Counted from the first letter of the stretch, positions 1-7,702 are shown. The stretch: DNA of 64,000 nt from Candidatus Saccharimonadota bacterium (GCA_027325485.1 DAIEFN010000002.1:1-64000), one strand, 5' to 3'. Notes: generated from the letters alone by a model not told the origin. Numbers and translations: made by a program.

Positions 1-26
1 CACTCCTGTCAACTCGCCTCAAAGGC

Positions 27-52
27 GACTATCCCATGAAAGCAAGTAAACG
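27..52 (+). repeat. Left copy of 26-bp inverted repeat
   Basis: It begins GACTATCCCATGAAAG and is the exact reverse complement of 2257-2282. It lies two bases from the stop codon of the minus-strand small ORF at 55-225. The match stops abruptly at both edges, as expected for an element end. Confidence 0.85.
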
Positions 53-54
53 AC

Positions 55-225
55 TTATCTAACCATAAACTGAACAATATCGTTGGCAATTACCACAGGT
101 GCACCTAATGGTTGCCACCCAAGCTCTAGCAAGGTTTCTACTTGTTTAGATAACAAGTCACCATTTTGCTGCCATTCCTTAACGGTTACTTGTGTCGAAC
201 CATATTGAGAAATCTTATCACTCAT
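55..225 (-). CDS. Small DUF1737-like protein
   Basis: This is a 56-residue ORF beginning MSDKISQY. Its C-terminal half carries LLELGWQPLGAPVV, which resembles the DUF1737 signature (a helix, then GWxPLG, then a strand). Function is unknown. On the minus strand TACAAT (positions 232-237) lies six bases before the ATG, with no Shine-Dalgarno site, so the transcript is probably leaderless. The genes at 11336 and 12004 have the same TACAAT-N6-ATG arrangement. It is the leftmost gene inside the inverted-repeat element. Confidence 0.6.
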   Translation of the reverse strand: MSDKISQYGSTQVTVKEWQQNGDLLSKQVETLLELGWQPLGAPVVIANDIVQFMVR

Positions 226-241
226 AGCTTAATTGTAGCAC

Positions 242-526
242 TTGTTGCAACAGAGAGAGCAACAGAGTAGAATGATACTGGTTGTAAATACGTTACAACC
301 AAAAAAGAGATGTGTGGTGTTGAGGAACTGGGTAGGAGTTTATCAATCGACATGTCTTTTTTTATATGTCGATTACGGTTGGCGGGTGAGTCCTAATATC
401 AACGGTATAGATATTGGGGTGGCTTATCCGCCTGGCCATAAACTCTAAAAATAAATAAAACCCCTTCGGTATTGAGGGGTCTATTCACTGTTATTTTAGC
501 AGTCTCTTTAAAAATGGTCAAAAATA
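242..526. other. Non-coding stretch left of the transposase, with a hairpin
   Basis: A weak 68-codon open frame crosses this stretch but has no family resemblance and no convincing start, so I do not call it. The stretch holds a perfect 9-bp inverted repeat (AATCGACAT at 345-353, ATGTCGATT at 366-374) with a T-rich 12-nt loop, and the terminator-like hairpin at 460-480. I see no clear IS1595-type terminal repeat here. Confidence 0.5.
446..480 (-). terminator. Intrinsic terminator reading on the minus strand
   Basis: ACCCCT (460-465) pairs with AGGGGT (475-480). On the minus strand the hairpin is followed by a U-rich run, TTTTATTTATTTTT. It would stop antisense transcription coming from the transposase region toward the small ORF at 55-225. 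On the plus strand the tail is poor in T. Confidence 0.5.
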
Positions 527-601
527 ATGAACATTAGTACACTAACTACACCTTACATAATTCCCTTGACAGCAAGTATTCTATTTGCTAATATTGAGGG
601 T

Positions 602-1444
602 ATGAGATACACGTTCAAGGACTTCAAAGAGGAATATCCAGACGACGACGCTTGCCTAAAAGCAGTCCTTGAAAATAGATACGGCACTACTTGCCCTAAG
701 TGTGGGGTAGTAGATACTAAGTTCTATAAAATCACTGGTCGCAAAGCCTATGCTTGCCTTAACTGCCGAAAGCATATCTATCCCCTAGCTGACACTATAT
801 TTAGAAAGTCTGAAACAAGCCTTTGGAACTGGTTTTATGCTATCTATCAATTTTCGGTATCTAAGAATGGAGTGAGCGCTAAAGAGCTCGAGCGTTCACT
901 TGGCGTTACCTACAAGACCGCTTGGCGTATGTGCAAGCAGATAAGACTTCTAATGGAGCAGGAAAATGAAAAGTTATCTGACATAGTGGAAATTGATGAA
1001 ACTTATATAGGTGGTCGTAAAAGAGGCGGGAAAAGCGTTCAGGATAAACAACCTGTCTTTGGCATAGTTGAGCGAAGTGGTCGTGTTAAAGCAGAACACG
1101 TAAAGTCTACAGGCGCTAGGGTGTTAATTCCGATAATAGAAGCGCACGTTGAGCCAAGCAGTTTAATAAATAGTGATGAGTACGGTGCTTATAGGACTTT
1201 AACTAGGCGCGGATACAACCACACTACAGTTAATCACTCAACCCTAGAGTACGTTCGTGGCACATCATATACGAACACTATAGAGGGCTTTTGGAGTCAG
1301 CTAAAACGAAGTTTAGACGGCACATATCATGCAGTTAGCCCAAAGTACCTACAATCCTACGTTAATCAGTTTTGTTTTTACTATAACTACAGAGCCGTGC
1401 CTATTGCGCCGATTCTTTTGGAACAGGCCGGGAAGCACGTCTGA
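602..1444 (+). CDS. IS1595-family (ISXO2-like) transposase
   Basis: This DDE transposase of about 280 residues has an N-terminal zinc ribbon (CPKC, then CLNC about 20 residues later) and a helix-turn-helix region. The catalytic domain shows DETYIGG, NSDEYGAY and NTIEGFWSQLKR, the DDE/N-type core of the IS1595/ISXO2 family. The open frame reaches back to 527, but the ATG at 602 (MRYTFKDFKEEYPDDD) matches usual family N-termini, so I chose it. All core residues look intact, so the enzyme may be active. Confidence 0.9.
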   Translation: MRYTFKDFKEEYPDDDACLKAVLENRYGTTCPKCGVVDTKFYKITGRKAYACLNCRKHIYPLADTIFRKSETSLWNWFYAIYQFSVSKNGVSAKELERSLGVTYKTAWRMCKQIRLLMEQENEKLSDIVEIDETYIGGRKRGGKSVQDKQPVFGIVERSGRVKAEHVKSTGARVLIPIIEAHVEPSSLINSDEYGAYRTLTRRGYNHTTVNHSTLEYVRGTSYTNTIEGFWSQLKRSLDGTYHAVSPKYLQSYVNQFCFYYNYRAVPIAPILLEQAGKHV

Positions 1445-1524
1445 TTAGTCTTTTGAATAGTTTCTTGCTCATGTAATTATTATAACATTACATCTATAAT
1501 TGAATAAAAACTTGACAAAGCCTC

Positions 1525-1552
1525 TTGACTTATGGTCTAACTAGCTTTAAGA
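1525..1552 (+). promoter_or_regulatory. Possible promoter for the structured RNA locus
   Basis: TTGACT at 1525-1530 lies 16 bp before TAAGAT at 1547-1552, which would start transcription near 1559. An alternative -35 (TTGACA, 1512-1517) lies just upstream. It points into the two RNA hairpins rather than any plus-strand ORF. Confidence 0.4.
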
Positions 1553-1600
1553 TTAAGGGGTAAGTGCTTTGTCTGAATAGACAAAACGCTTACACCTTAA
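1553..1600 (+). ncRNA. Long hairpin, first of two structured RNA segments
   Basis: TTAAGG (1553-1558) pairs with CCTTAA (1595-1600), GTAAG (1560-1564) with CTTAC (1589-1593), and TTTGTCT (1568-1574) with AGACAAA (1579-1585), closed by a GAAT loop. That is about 20 base pairs with few interruptions and no coding frame. It does not end in a U-run, so it looks like part of a longer RNA rather than a terminator. Confidence 0.55.
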
Positions 1601-1616
1601 AAACCAATTGAATCAG

Positions 1617-1744
1617 AAATGTAAGTTTGTTTGGAGTTGAAAGTCAGAAAGGCTCTACTGCGGAATGCACTTAGGTTGCAAAACCGAATGCATTACGATG
1701 AAGGTCTGCCGCCCTTCCGACTCCAGACAAGCCTACATTTTTTT
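1617..1744 (+). ncRNA. Structured non-coding RNA ending in a U-run
   Basis: Outer helices pair AAATGTA (1617-1623) with TACATTT (1734-1740), TTGT (1627-1630) with ACAA (1727-1730), and TGGAGT (1632-1637) with ACTCCA (1720-1725). An inner arm pairs AATGCA (1664-1669) with TGCATT (1689-1694) and GGTT with AACC around a GCAA tetraloop (1678-1681). Seven Ts (1738-1744) follow the last helix, as in intrinsic termination. The 3' arm overlaps the stop codon of the convergent nuclease gene. I do not recognise the family. Confidence 0.6.
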
Positions 1745-2209
1745 AATTAGTTCGGTTTGTCTAGCCCACAAAAGTTCACGTTTCTTGAGATAATTTTCTC
1801 GGCCATTTCTAAATACAGTAGTAATAAATAGCGCCGGCTGATTGGCTTGCGCCACTTCAGTTATTTCAACGACGCAAACAAACCGCTTATTATTATCCAT
1901 AACTCTAACGAATAATCTGTGCCCGGTTTTGCCGTCAACATTCTTATATACCTGTGCTGGATGCTTGAGCGCAGACCATATATTATTAGTTACGAAACTA
2001 AAATCATCCTCATGCCTCTCATATATATGCTTCAAAGCACGAGCCTTGATGTACACTCGATGGCTAGGTAGATTACACGCCGCTACAACGGCGGGTTGAA
2101 GCCTGACAACTAAAACAGTTGCATCTGGAACATGACCACCATTCGGTATATTCTTTAGGTGGGTTTCGTGGAATCTCTCCAGTACACTTTGCCCTTTTGG
2201 TACTCCCAT
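1733..2209 (-). CDS. BECR-type (phage Barnase-EndoU-ColicinE5/RelE-like) nuclease domain protein
   Basis: The 158-residue protein has a central block RVYIKARALKHIYERH followed by a strand-rich C-terminus (HRLFVRVMDNNKRF, VVEITEV). That arrangement is typical of PBECR-type nucleases found in phage and toxin cassettes: an early helix with K/H/R residues, then a beta-sheet. It would act on RNA in the cytoplasm, or in a target cell if delivered. No signal peptide is visible and no protein antitoxin gene lies beside it. Its 3' end overlaps the structured RNA on the other strand. The fold assignment is inference from motif pattern. Confidence 0.55.
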   Translation of the reverse strand: MGVPKGQSVLERFHETHLKNIPNGGHVPDATVLVVRLQPAVVAACNLPSHRVYIKARALKHIYERHEDDFSFVTNNIWSALKHPAQVYKNVDGKTGHRLFVRVMDNNKRFVCVVEITEVAQANQPALFITTVFRNGRENYLKKRELLWARQTELIKKM

Positions 2210-2256
2210 GACTTAAAACTCGCACAGCTTTTGATATTCGTCAACAACTCTGTGGC

Positions 2257-2282
2257 CGTTTACTTGCTTTCATGGGATAGTC
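2257..2282 (-). repeat. Right copy of 26-bp inverted repeat
   Basis: This is the exact reverse complement of 27-52. It ends 50 bases before the start codon of the mTERF-like gene at 2332, just upstream of that gene's promoter. Confidence 0.85.
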
Positions 2283-2331
2283 ACCAGTACAAGGTATTGC
2301 TTTTATTACTCTTTTGTTATATTGTTAGTTT

Positions 2332-3336
2332 ATGACAGCGCTTAATCCTGAGGTGGTTTTATGTCCCGAATCACAAGATAATCAAGATCTACTTGTTTTA
2401 ACACCGAAAGATCAAGATTGGCTGGATTCTTACGGTGTAGATTCTGCGTGGCAAAGCGACACTGCACTTCGACAATCATTGAATGAATTGATTGAACTCG
2501 GTTCATTACGACTCTATAAATCGGTCAACCAAGACAGATGGCTAGATGTTGTTTCAGCACGTATTAGTTTTTTAAACTTCGTTGGGATAGCAGATGACTT
2601 TATTAAAGAATTTCAGACAAATTACCCGACTATTACCCCGTTAGACACATTTATAAGTACGCAGCGAGTTATGCATTCTCTTGGCCTGAACGCTGCTCGG
2701 GTGGTTAACGCTTCACAGGCAGCTATTGGATTAGCTCCAGAATCAGTGCGCGAAAAGATGGCTAACTTAACTGCTCTAGGTCTGGACGCTGCTCAGGTAG
2801 TTAACGCATTCCCAACAGCTATTGGTTATGCTCCAGAATCAGTGCGCGGAAAAATGGCTAACTTAACGGCTCTTGGTCTGGACGCTGCCCGTGTGGTTAA
2901 CGCTACACCGGCAGATATTAGCTTAGCCCCAGAATCAGTACGCGAAAAAATGTTATTCTTGCGTAGTAGCGCTAGACTGCTTCGATGGCAAAACCCTGCA
3001 GAAGAACTGGTTAATGCTTTTCCAGCTTTACTGGGCTATAGTACTAAAAAGCTAGCCATTTTACGTCATATAGCAGCTCGGCATGTAGATTCTACTGAGA
3101 GAACTTCTAGCCCCTTTATGCTACGAAGCAAGCTTATAACTCCTCTTGAGAAATACATTATTGCTATTAGCCGGCTAGAAGATGATCAAGTCCTATCACT
3201 CAGCGAGTTATCAAGAGAAGCTCGTAATATAAAGCTGGACTCATTAGAGAGAAAAGAACTAGCATCTGAAATTGCACCTTCTATGGGTCGTATCGGCACA
3301 ATGTATTTAGATTATCAGGACAGAGCAGCTAGATAG
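2332..3336 (+). CDS. mTERF-like helical repeat protein (copy 1)
   Basis: 334 residues. After an N-terminal domain (LTPKDQDWLDSYGV) come at least three near-identical repeats of about 34 residues: LTALGLDAARVVNA, a short proline-bearing turn, then APESVREKM. A diverged repeat follows (ELVNAFPALLGYS). The pattern helix-GL-helix-x-P-xx-L-helix is that of mitochondrial transcription termination factor (mTERF) repeats, which bind nucleic acid. The larger paralogue at 30922 shares the N-terminal domain, the repeats and the NAFPALLGYS-type cap. TATATT (2318-2323) lies eight bases before the ATG, with no Shine-Dalgarno site. Function in bacteria is unknown. Confidence 0.65.
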   Translation: MTALNPEVVLCPESQDNQDLLVLTPKDQDWLDSYGVDSAWQSDTALRQSLNELIELGSLRLYKSVNQDRWLDVVSARISFLNFVGIADDFIKEFQTNYPTITPLDTFISTQRVMHSLGLNAARVVNASQAAIGLAPESVREKMANLTALGLDAAQVVNAFPTAIGYAPESVRGKMANLTALGLDAARVVNATPADISLAPESVREKMLFLRSSARLLRWQNPAEELVNAFPALLGYSTKKLAILRHIAARHVDSTERTSSPFMLRSKLITPLEKYIIAISRLEDDQVLSLSELSREARNIKLDSLERKELASEIAPSMGRIGTMYLDYQDRAAR

Positions 3337-3625
3337 TACTGTTCTAAAGCTTAATCGTAAGTTCATCGGGCTAATGCATCCGCTACACATTTTGTAGGTT
3401 CAGCATTAGAGAAAGATCTTACTAGCAACCGCCTAGAATAAGTTAGCATAGGATAATCGATCTAACCTAAATATTAGCTTATTAGTGTCGGTTTCATTAG
3501 CTAGAATTTCATTCTGCAGTTTTTTTTATAGAGATCGCCTTATTTGTCTCATTTGTGACTACTGAAGGGCTTCAAGCCGTGATGCGTAGGCAAGCATAAG
3601 CAATACTATATGATAGTATATTTTT

Positions 3626-3907
3626 GTGAACTACCTCAAAAGGTTTTGGAAATTATTAATAACTTTTTTGATTGGTTTACTCTTCCTGGGTTTCTTTATA
3701 TCCTACTTTTATCAGCTGCAAACCATTAATATTTATATTGATACAAATAATAGATGTGATTGGTCAAACGGTAAGATTACGTTAGAGACTGCAGCTGTTG
3801 AACGGATAAAAACGTTAAAAATACATAGGTATCAACTTGCATCGCATATAAGGACTGCGGCACAGAACCATGAATGTCTTAGCACTACGCAAGGCAACAA
3901 CTATTAG
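3626..3907 (+). CDS. Small single-span membrane protein
   Basis: 93 residues starting at GTG. Residues about 9-30 (LLITFLIGLLFLGFFISYFY) form one membrane helix preceded by basic residues. The rest is a short extracytoplasmic part with two cysteines (NRCDWS and HECLS) that could form a disulfide. No family is recognised. TATGAT (3609-3614) lies 11 bases upstream. The 289 bases before this gene hold nothing I can identify. Confidence 0.45.
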   Translation: MNYLKRFWKLLITFLIGLLFLGFFISYFYQLQTINIYIDTNNRCDWSNGKITLETAAVERIKTLKIHRYQLASHIRTAAQNHECLSTTQGNNY

Positions 3908-4335
3908 TTTAAATAACACGGCCGATCGTTTAAAAGTTGCTTAACCCTAATAATAAAGTCAGTCACCAATATATTTCAGTACCTTAACTAATAATTCCCC
4001 ATCATCTTTTCTATGAGGGATAGATTTACAATATTATTTCCATCAATATCGAAAAAACGCTTTAATTACCTACCCTAATTTATACTGAGCATATCGGTCT
4101 GTAACCCCTAAGCAGTCGCATAGTCGAAGGACTTATAGGTATCTGACGAAAACCAATACCGATTCTTCACCAATTACCGCACTACATATTATGCTAGGCG
4201 TTGGAGCTAATGCGGCCAGTTCTAGTTTGTAACCCGTTTAGGCATTATTTTTTCTTAGTCTATCTGGCCGTAACCGGCACCGTTTCCTGGGTGATGTTCG
4301 TACGACACGAGAAGCCAACTAACAAGAAAAGTTAT
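3908..4335. other. Intergenic stretch with no recognisable gene
   Basis: About 430 bases, AT-rich in its left half. The only open frame is a 71-codon plus-strand frame overlapping the end of the signal peptidase gene, and its composition looks random. No tRNA, repeat or strong hairpin was seen. Confidence 0.5.
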
Positions 4336-5082
4336 CTAGTTATCATTGTCCACGTCATATGTACCAGAACTAATAGTGACATTAGTCAAACTAACGCTAC
4401 TAGACATAAGCGATGACGTGAAGTGAACCGTCATAAGACTGATGCCGATCAACAAGAAGAGAATTATTATTTTTCGGCTTGCAAGCCATTTAGATTTAAT
4501 TTTAGTAATAAAACCTGCTAGTCGCTTCTCTTCTTCCTCTACGGCTTCTTCCGCTTCTTTGGCAACAACCACAGCCAACTTTCTAGCCGCGTAAATCTTG
4601 GCAATCTCTTTTTTGATATTGGATAATTCCTGATACACGATGATGGCTGCCGGAATCAGGACTAAAATAATCAAGCCGGGCAAAGTCTTAACCCAACTAA
4701 TCACATAGCCAATGTAAGGAATAACATGATTAACCTTCCCGATTATCATGGACTTTGGTACCGGGAAGGCATCGGGTGAATTGTTAGCATCTCCCTTAAG
4801 AGTATATTCAGTAACGCCATTAATATTAACGGCCTTGATAATTCTGTGAGTGACAGAACTCTGACTTTTCGGCAGTTGATAAGTCACGATATTGCCGACT
4901 GCATAATTGGAGTTCTTATGAACTAAGACTACACTTCCGGTTTGGATTTTTGGCTGCATAGAACCCGATTCGTCAACATACAGTCGATACCCAAACAGAT
5001 TCAAGCTTAGGCTCATAAACAGCAACGACCCAAGTACCACGATACTAATCGGCACAATCTTGATAATCTTACTGTTTTTCAC
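4336..5082 (-). CDS. SipW-type signal peptidase (S26B) with substrate-like C-terminus
   Basis: 248 residues with an N-terminal membrane helix. ESGSMQP carries the catalytic Ser41. The general base is His79 in VTHRII, which marks the archaeal/SipW class rather than the Lys-using bacterial class. A second membrane helix (about 133-150) and a Glu-rich cytoplasmic coil follow. The last 45 residues (basic KWLASRK, hydrophobic stretch, then SVSLTNVTISSGTYD) look like a SipW-cognate signal peptide of the kind borne by the neighbouring substrate. It starts at GTG with GGAG upstream and lies 79 bases after the substrate gene. Confidence 0.85.
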   Translation of the reverse strand: MKNSKIIKIVPISIVVLGSLLFMSLSLNLFGYRLYVDESGSMQPKIQTGSVVLVHKNSNYAVGNIVTYQLPKSQSSVTHRIIKAVNINGVTEYTLKGDANNSPDAFPVPKSMIIGKVNHVIPYIGYVISWVKTLPGLIILVLIPAAIIVYQELSNIKKEIAKIYAARKLAVVVAKEAEEAVEEEEKRLAGFITKIKSKWLASRKIIILFLLIGISLMTVHFTSSLMSSSVSLTNVTISSGTYDVDNDN

Positions 5083-5161
5083 TCAAAGGCTCCTTCTTAT
5101 CAACCTTTGTTAGGCGGGCCGGACGTATTTTGCATCCGACCCTCCATACAAAGAAACCCAA

Positions 5162-5743
5162 CTAAGGCAGTGGCACCTGCTGCGTACCGTCAAAGTATAG
5201 GTCAAAGCTGACATTGCCATTTTCATAGCTGTTGCCAGCATTGTTAACCATCTTCATATCAAAAGTGAAGTATGGTGCTTGTCCCTGAGCTATATTAACT
5301 AGCTCCACGGGATTACTCGCGTAGTAACTGAGAGGATGCCATCCGGTGCCGGTCGCATCACCGTTCCACCAAATATGCAATTCCATGGCGTTACCTAGCC
5401 CATTAACCTGCGAATAGTTCGCAAGTTGAACGGTTGTGTTTAACGATACGTTGTCAGTTGATGTGTTCTTTAAGTACAAAGTCTGCGAAGACTCTTCGCC
5501 CGGGTACCAGCCCGATCCGAAGTTGAACTTACAACCGTCGTAAACATTATTAAATGTCGCCGCCGTAACCGTATTATCGAACCATTGGTTAGTACAAACT
5601 TGGGTTATCTGTAAATCCACGCTACCGCTGGAAAAAGTTATCCCCGTTAAACTAACACTTTTGTTAAAATAAGAGTGCGTTGCTCCAAACGAAACCGTCG
5701 AAACAAAGGCAATGAGTAGCACGCTCATGAGTATGCTTTTCAT
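5162..5743 (-). CDS. TasA/camelysin-like SipW-dependent surface protein
   Basis: 193 residues. The N-terminal signal peptide is followed at once by ATHSYFNKSVSLTGITF and SSGSVDL, the SipW-cognate signal motif. The rest is a beta-rich domain with NTSTDNVSLNTTV and FDLYFDGTQQV, like camelysin and the TasA fibre subunit. Two cysteines (VCTNQ, DGCKF) could form a disulfide. AGGAGA precedes the ATG. Co-transcribed with the SipW-type peptidase, it probably forms an exported surface or fibre protein. Confidence 0.75.
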   Translation of the reverse strand: MKSILMSVLLIAFVSTVSFGATHSYFNKSVSLTGITFSSGSVDLQITQVCTNQWFDNTVTAATFNNVYDGCKFNFGSGWYPGEESSQTLYLKNTSTDNVSLNTTVQLANYSQVNGLGNAMELHIWWNGDATGTGWHPLSYYASNPVELVNIAQGQAPYFTFDMKMVNNAGNSYENGNVSFDLYFDGTQQVPLP

Positions 5744-5966
5744 AGCTTTCTCCTTTCAAAACCCTAAACTGTGGCGGATCGACCCTTTTTCCACACCACT
5801 TTCTCCACACCTTATCCCGTAAAACAGGATTAAGTTCATCATTACTCCGATTTTCACCCAAATGCAATAACATATAACGCCTAAACCCAATTATTACAAC
5901 ATTATTCGAATTCTAGACGGCTTCGCTATATTCTTAGCAAAATGATTATGTTTATATAATTTTTTC

Positions 5967-6167
5967 ATGATCAAAATTTGGTAGTTTATATGCTTTAGCG
6001 CTTTAGTAGCTGGATTTGCAGTACTAGCATTTGTAGCGTCGACTAATGGAACAACGAATATCAGTGCGTGCTATAGTCAGGCTAGATTAGCTATCGCACA
6101 AGGTGGACCAAATAGTATCTCTATCACACACATAGGGCTATTGCATGTCAGAAAGGTAAGGAAATAA
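5967..6167 (+). pseudogene. Small exported-protein gene broken by an amber stop at codon 6
   Basis: TATAAT (5955-5960) lies six bases before ATG 5967. The frame reads MIKIW, then TAG (5982-5984). It then stays open for 60 codons with a classic membrane or signal segment (ALVAGFAVLAFVASTN) and a short tail. Promoter, start and downstream hydrophobic segment fit together, so this looks like a recently inactivated leaderless gene. A restart downstream would be needed for any product. The 259 bases to the next gene hold nothing I can assign. Confidence 0.5.
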
Positions 6168-6426
6168 CTCTTATATGAATATAGGATTTAGGAATAGTCG
6201 TGCTCAGCAATAGAAAAAGGTCATTAAAAATACTTTAAGAGTTTAGATTGACTGGGCTCTTTTTGTTTTTTGTGGTGAATATTAGCTCTAAGCAAATGAT
6301 AGTGTACTTGATCTATCTGAACCTGGACAGTAAGCACGCGACTACTAACGGCGTCTATGATGGCCGGTCGTTGACGCAACATTGTTTTTATTGTACTGTC
6401 TATTAGCTAATAACTAAGGGGTTCTT

Positions 6427-7173
6427 GTGCAAAATAGTCCAGAGTACAGAGAGATTGATAGATTCAGTGAACAAAATGACCAGCCGAAGATTGCTGATTT
6501 AGGCTTAACTACAGATTTGACCTCTAGTGATATAAACAAACAGCAAATTGAACAAAGTCGTCAACAAGAGGTCACTGAATTAGGACTAGCATCTGACGCA
6601 ACTTGGAGAGCTATTAATGACCGTTATATTGAACAGGATCGTCAACTAAACGCAGCACAATTAAGGTTACCTAATGATGCAACTTGGGATGAAATAAATC
6701 GTCTACGACACGCCAAGCAAATGAAGCTTCCTGTTGAAAGGATTAGAGATGAGATACGTCTTCAACGAAGGATTGCTGAACTAGGACTACCTGCAGACGC
6801 AACTTGGCACGATATAATTGATTATCGTAATGAGCAGGATCGTCAGCGCACGGTTGCTGAACTTGGGTTGCCATCTGACGCAACCATAAGCGATATTAAC
6901 CGCCATAAAAGTGAACTAGAACGTCAACGAGTAGTTGCTGAGCTTGGGTTAGCATCTGACGCAACCTGGGTTGACATTAAAAGATACGAGAGCGAGCAGA
7001 ATCGTCAACGTACGGTTGCTGAACTAGGGTTGCCATCTGACGCAACCTGGGATGATATTAGCAAACACTATAGCGAGCAGAATCGTCAACGTACGGTAGC
7101 TGAACTAGGACTACCTCATGATGCAACTTGGCACGATATAAGTGACCATTACAAGAAAATACAGGGTAAGTAA
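6427..7173 (+). CDS. Tandem repeat protein with half-J-domain-like units
   Basis: 248 residues starting at GTG after AAGGGG. The protein is made of about seven repeats of roughly 33-35 residues: VAELGLPSDATWDDI, then a short charged helix such as HYSEQNRQR. Each unit resembles the first half of a J domain (LGLPxDATxxDIxxxYR), but the HPD motif and the second half are missing. The last two units are nearly identical in DNA, pointing to recent tandem duplication. No signal peptide or catalytic motif is seen. It may be a helical scaffold. Confidence 0.6.
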   Translation: MQNSPEYREIDRFSEQNDQPKIADLGLTTDLTSSDINKQQIEQSRQQEVTELGLASDATWRAINDRYIEQDRQLNAAQLRLPNDATWDEINRLRHAKQMKLPVERIRDEIRLQRRIAELGLPADATWHDIIDYRNEQDRQRTVAELGLPSDATISDINRHKSELERQRVVAELGLASDATWVDIKRYESEQNRQRTVAELGLPSDATWDDISKHYSEQNRQRTVAELGLPHDATWHDISDHYKKIQGK

Positions 7174-7518
7174 AGTTCTCAATTGTAGCTGGTTTAATTC
7201 CCCTGCCTAGGAAAATTAAAACCTGTTCTGTATTTCGGTTTCAAACAGATAAGTCGAAGCATCTGTTGGCAATTCAGCTAATGTTTTGATGTCAAGGTCA
7301 AACAACAATTGACCGTCTTAGCACGTTATTATTGGCAATTGCTAACCTTGTCTTAGGGCAATTGCTCTAACCTCTGACTAATTACGCTCACTGCTTTAGC
7401 ACGGGTGGTTAAACTTAAGTAGTTACTTATAGTTTTCTAAAGCGAAATTGAGGATTAGGCACGGCTTAATATGAGAGTATAATCGAACTGATATTTAGCA
7501 AAAGCTACTGGAGGCTAT
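7174..7518. other. Intergenic stretch with short direct repeats and a promoter
   Basis: GGCAATTGCT occurs at 7334-7343 and again at 7357-7366, each holding the palindrome GCAATTGC. TATAAT at 7478-7483 is a likely -10 box for the small membrane protein gene at 7519. No other gene or RNA was recognised. Confidence 0.45.
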
Positions 7519-7692
7519 ATGAGACATTTATCTTTAGGTAGCATCATTTACCTTATTATTGGGTTCTATATTGCACATGCCCACGGCTACCTTTCGTCTT
7601 TAGGGTCTTTGCCTCATTTTCTTTCGGCCGTACTAGCAGTTATACTTTGGCCACTGCTCCTGCTGGGTGTAAACCTTCACATTGCTCTTTAG
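7519..7692 (+). CDS. Small two-span membrane protein
   Basis: 57 residues, MRHLSLGSIIYLIIGF and onward. Two hydrophobic segments surround a short polar stretch (HAHGYLSSLGSLPH), with WPLLLLGVNLHI at the end. Strong GGAGG (7510-7514) precedes the ATG. I know this general pattern (GSIIYLIIG, WPLxLLG) from small conserved membrane proteins in CPR genomes, but no function is known. It is convergent with the aldo/keto reductase. Confidence 0.65.
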   Translation: MRHLSLGSIIYLIIGFYIAHAHGYLSSLGSLPHFLSAVLAVILWPLLLLGVNLHIAL

Positions 7693-7702
7693 GAAGCCAG
7701 AC

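Larger units (their letters stand above)
27..2282. mobile_element. Candidate mobile element with 26-bp terminal inverted repeats
   Basis: Positions 27-52 and 2257-2282 are perfect reverse complements over 26 bp. Between them lie a DUF1737-like ORF, an IS1595-type transposase, two structured RNA segments and a BECR-type nuclease gene. The repeats could be the ends of a transposon with passenger genes, or of an invertible segment. I see no target-site duplication directly outside the repeats, and only 26 bases lie to the left in this window. The link between this transposase and these ends is inferred from position only. Confidence 0.6.

Noticed and set aside
242-448. 68-codon plus-strand open frame between the DUF1737-like gene and the transposase
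   Set aside because: No ribosome site, promoter or family resemblance, and it crosses a perfect hairpin and lacks a coding-like pattern.
5664-5873. Minus-strand frame overlapping the start of the TasA-like gene
   Set aside because: It overlaps the signal peptide region in another frame and has no start signals; the TasA-like frame has the ribosome site and signal peptide.
7334-7366. Two GGCAATTGCT copies as a regulator site
   Set aside because: The spacing and position (over 110 bases from any promoter) do not tie them to a gene; recorded only as a repeat.
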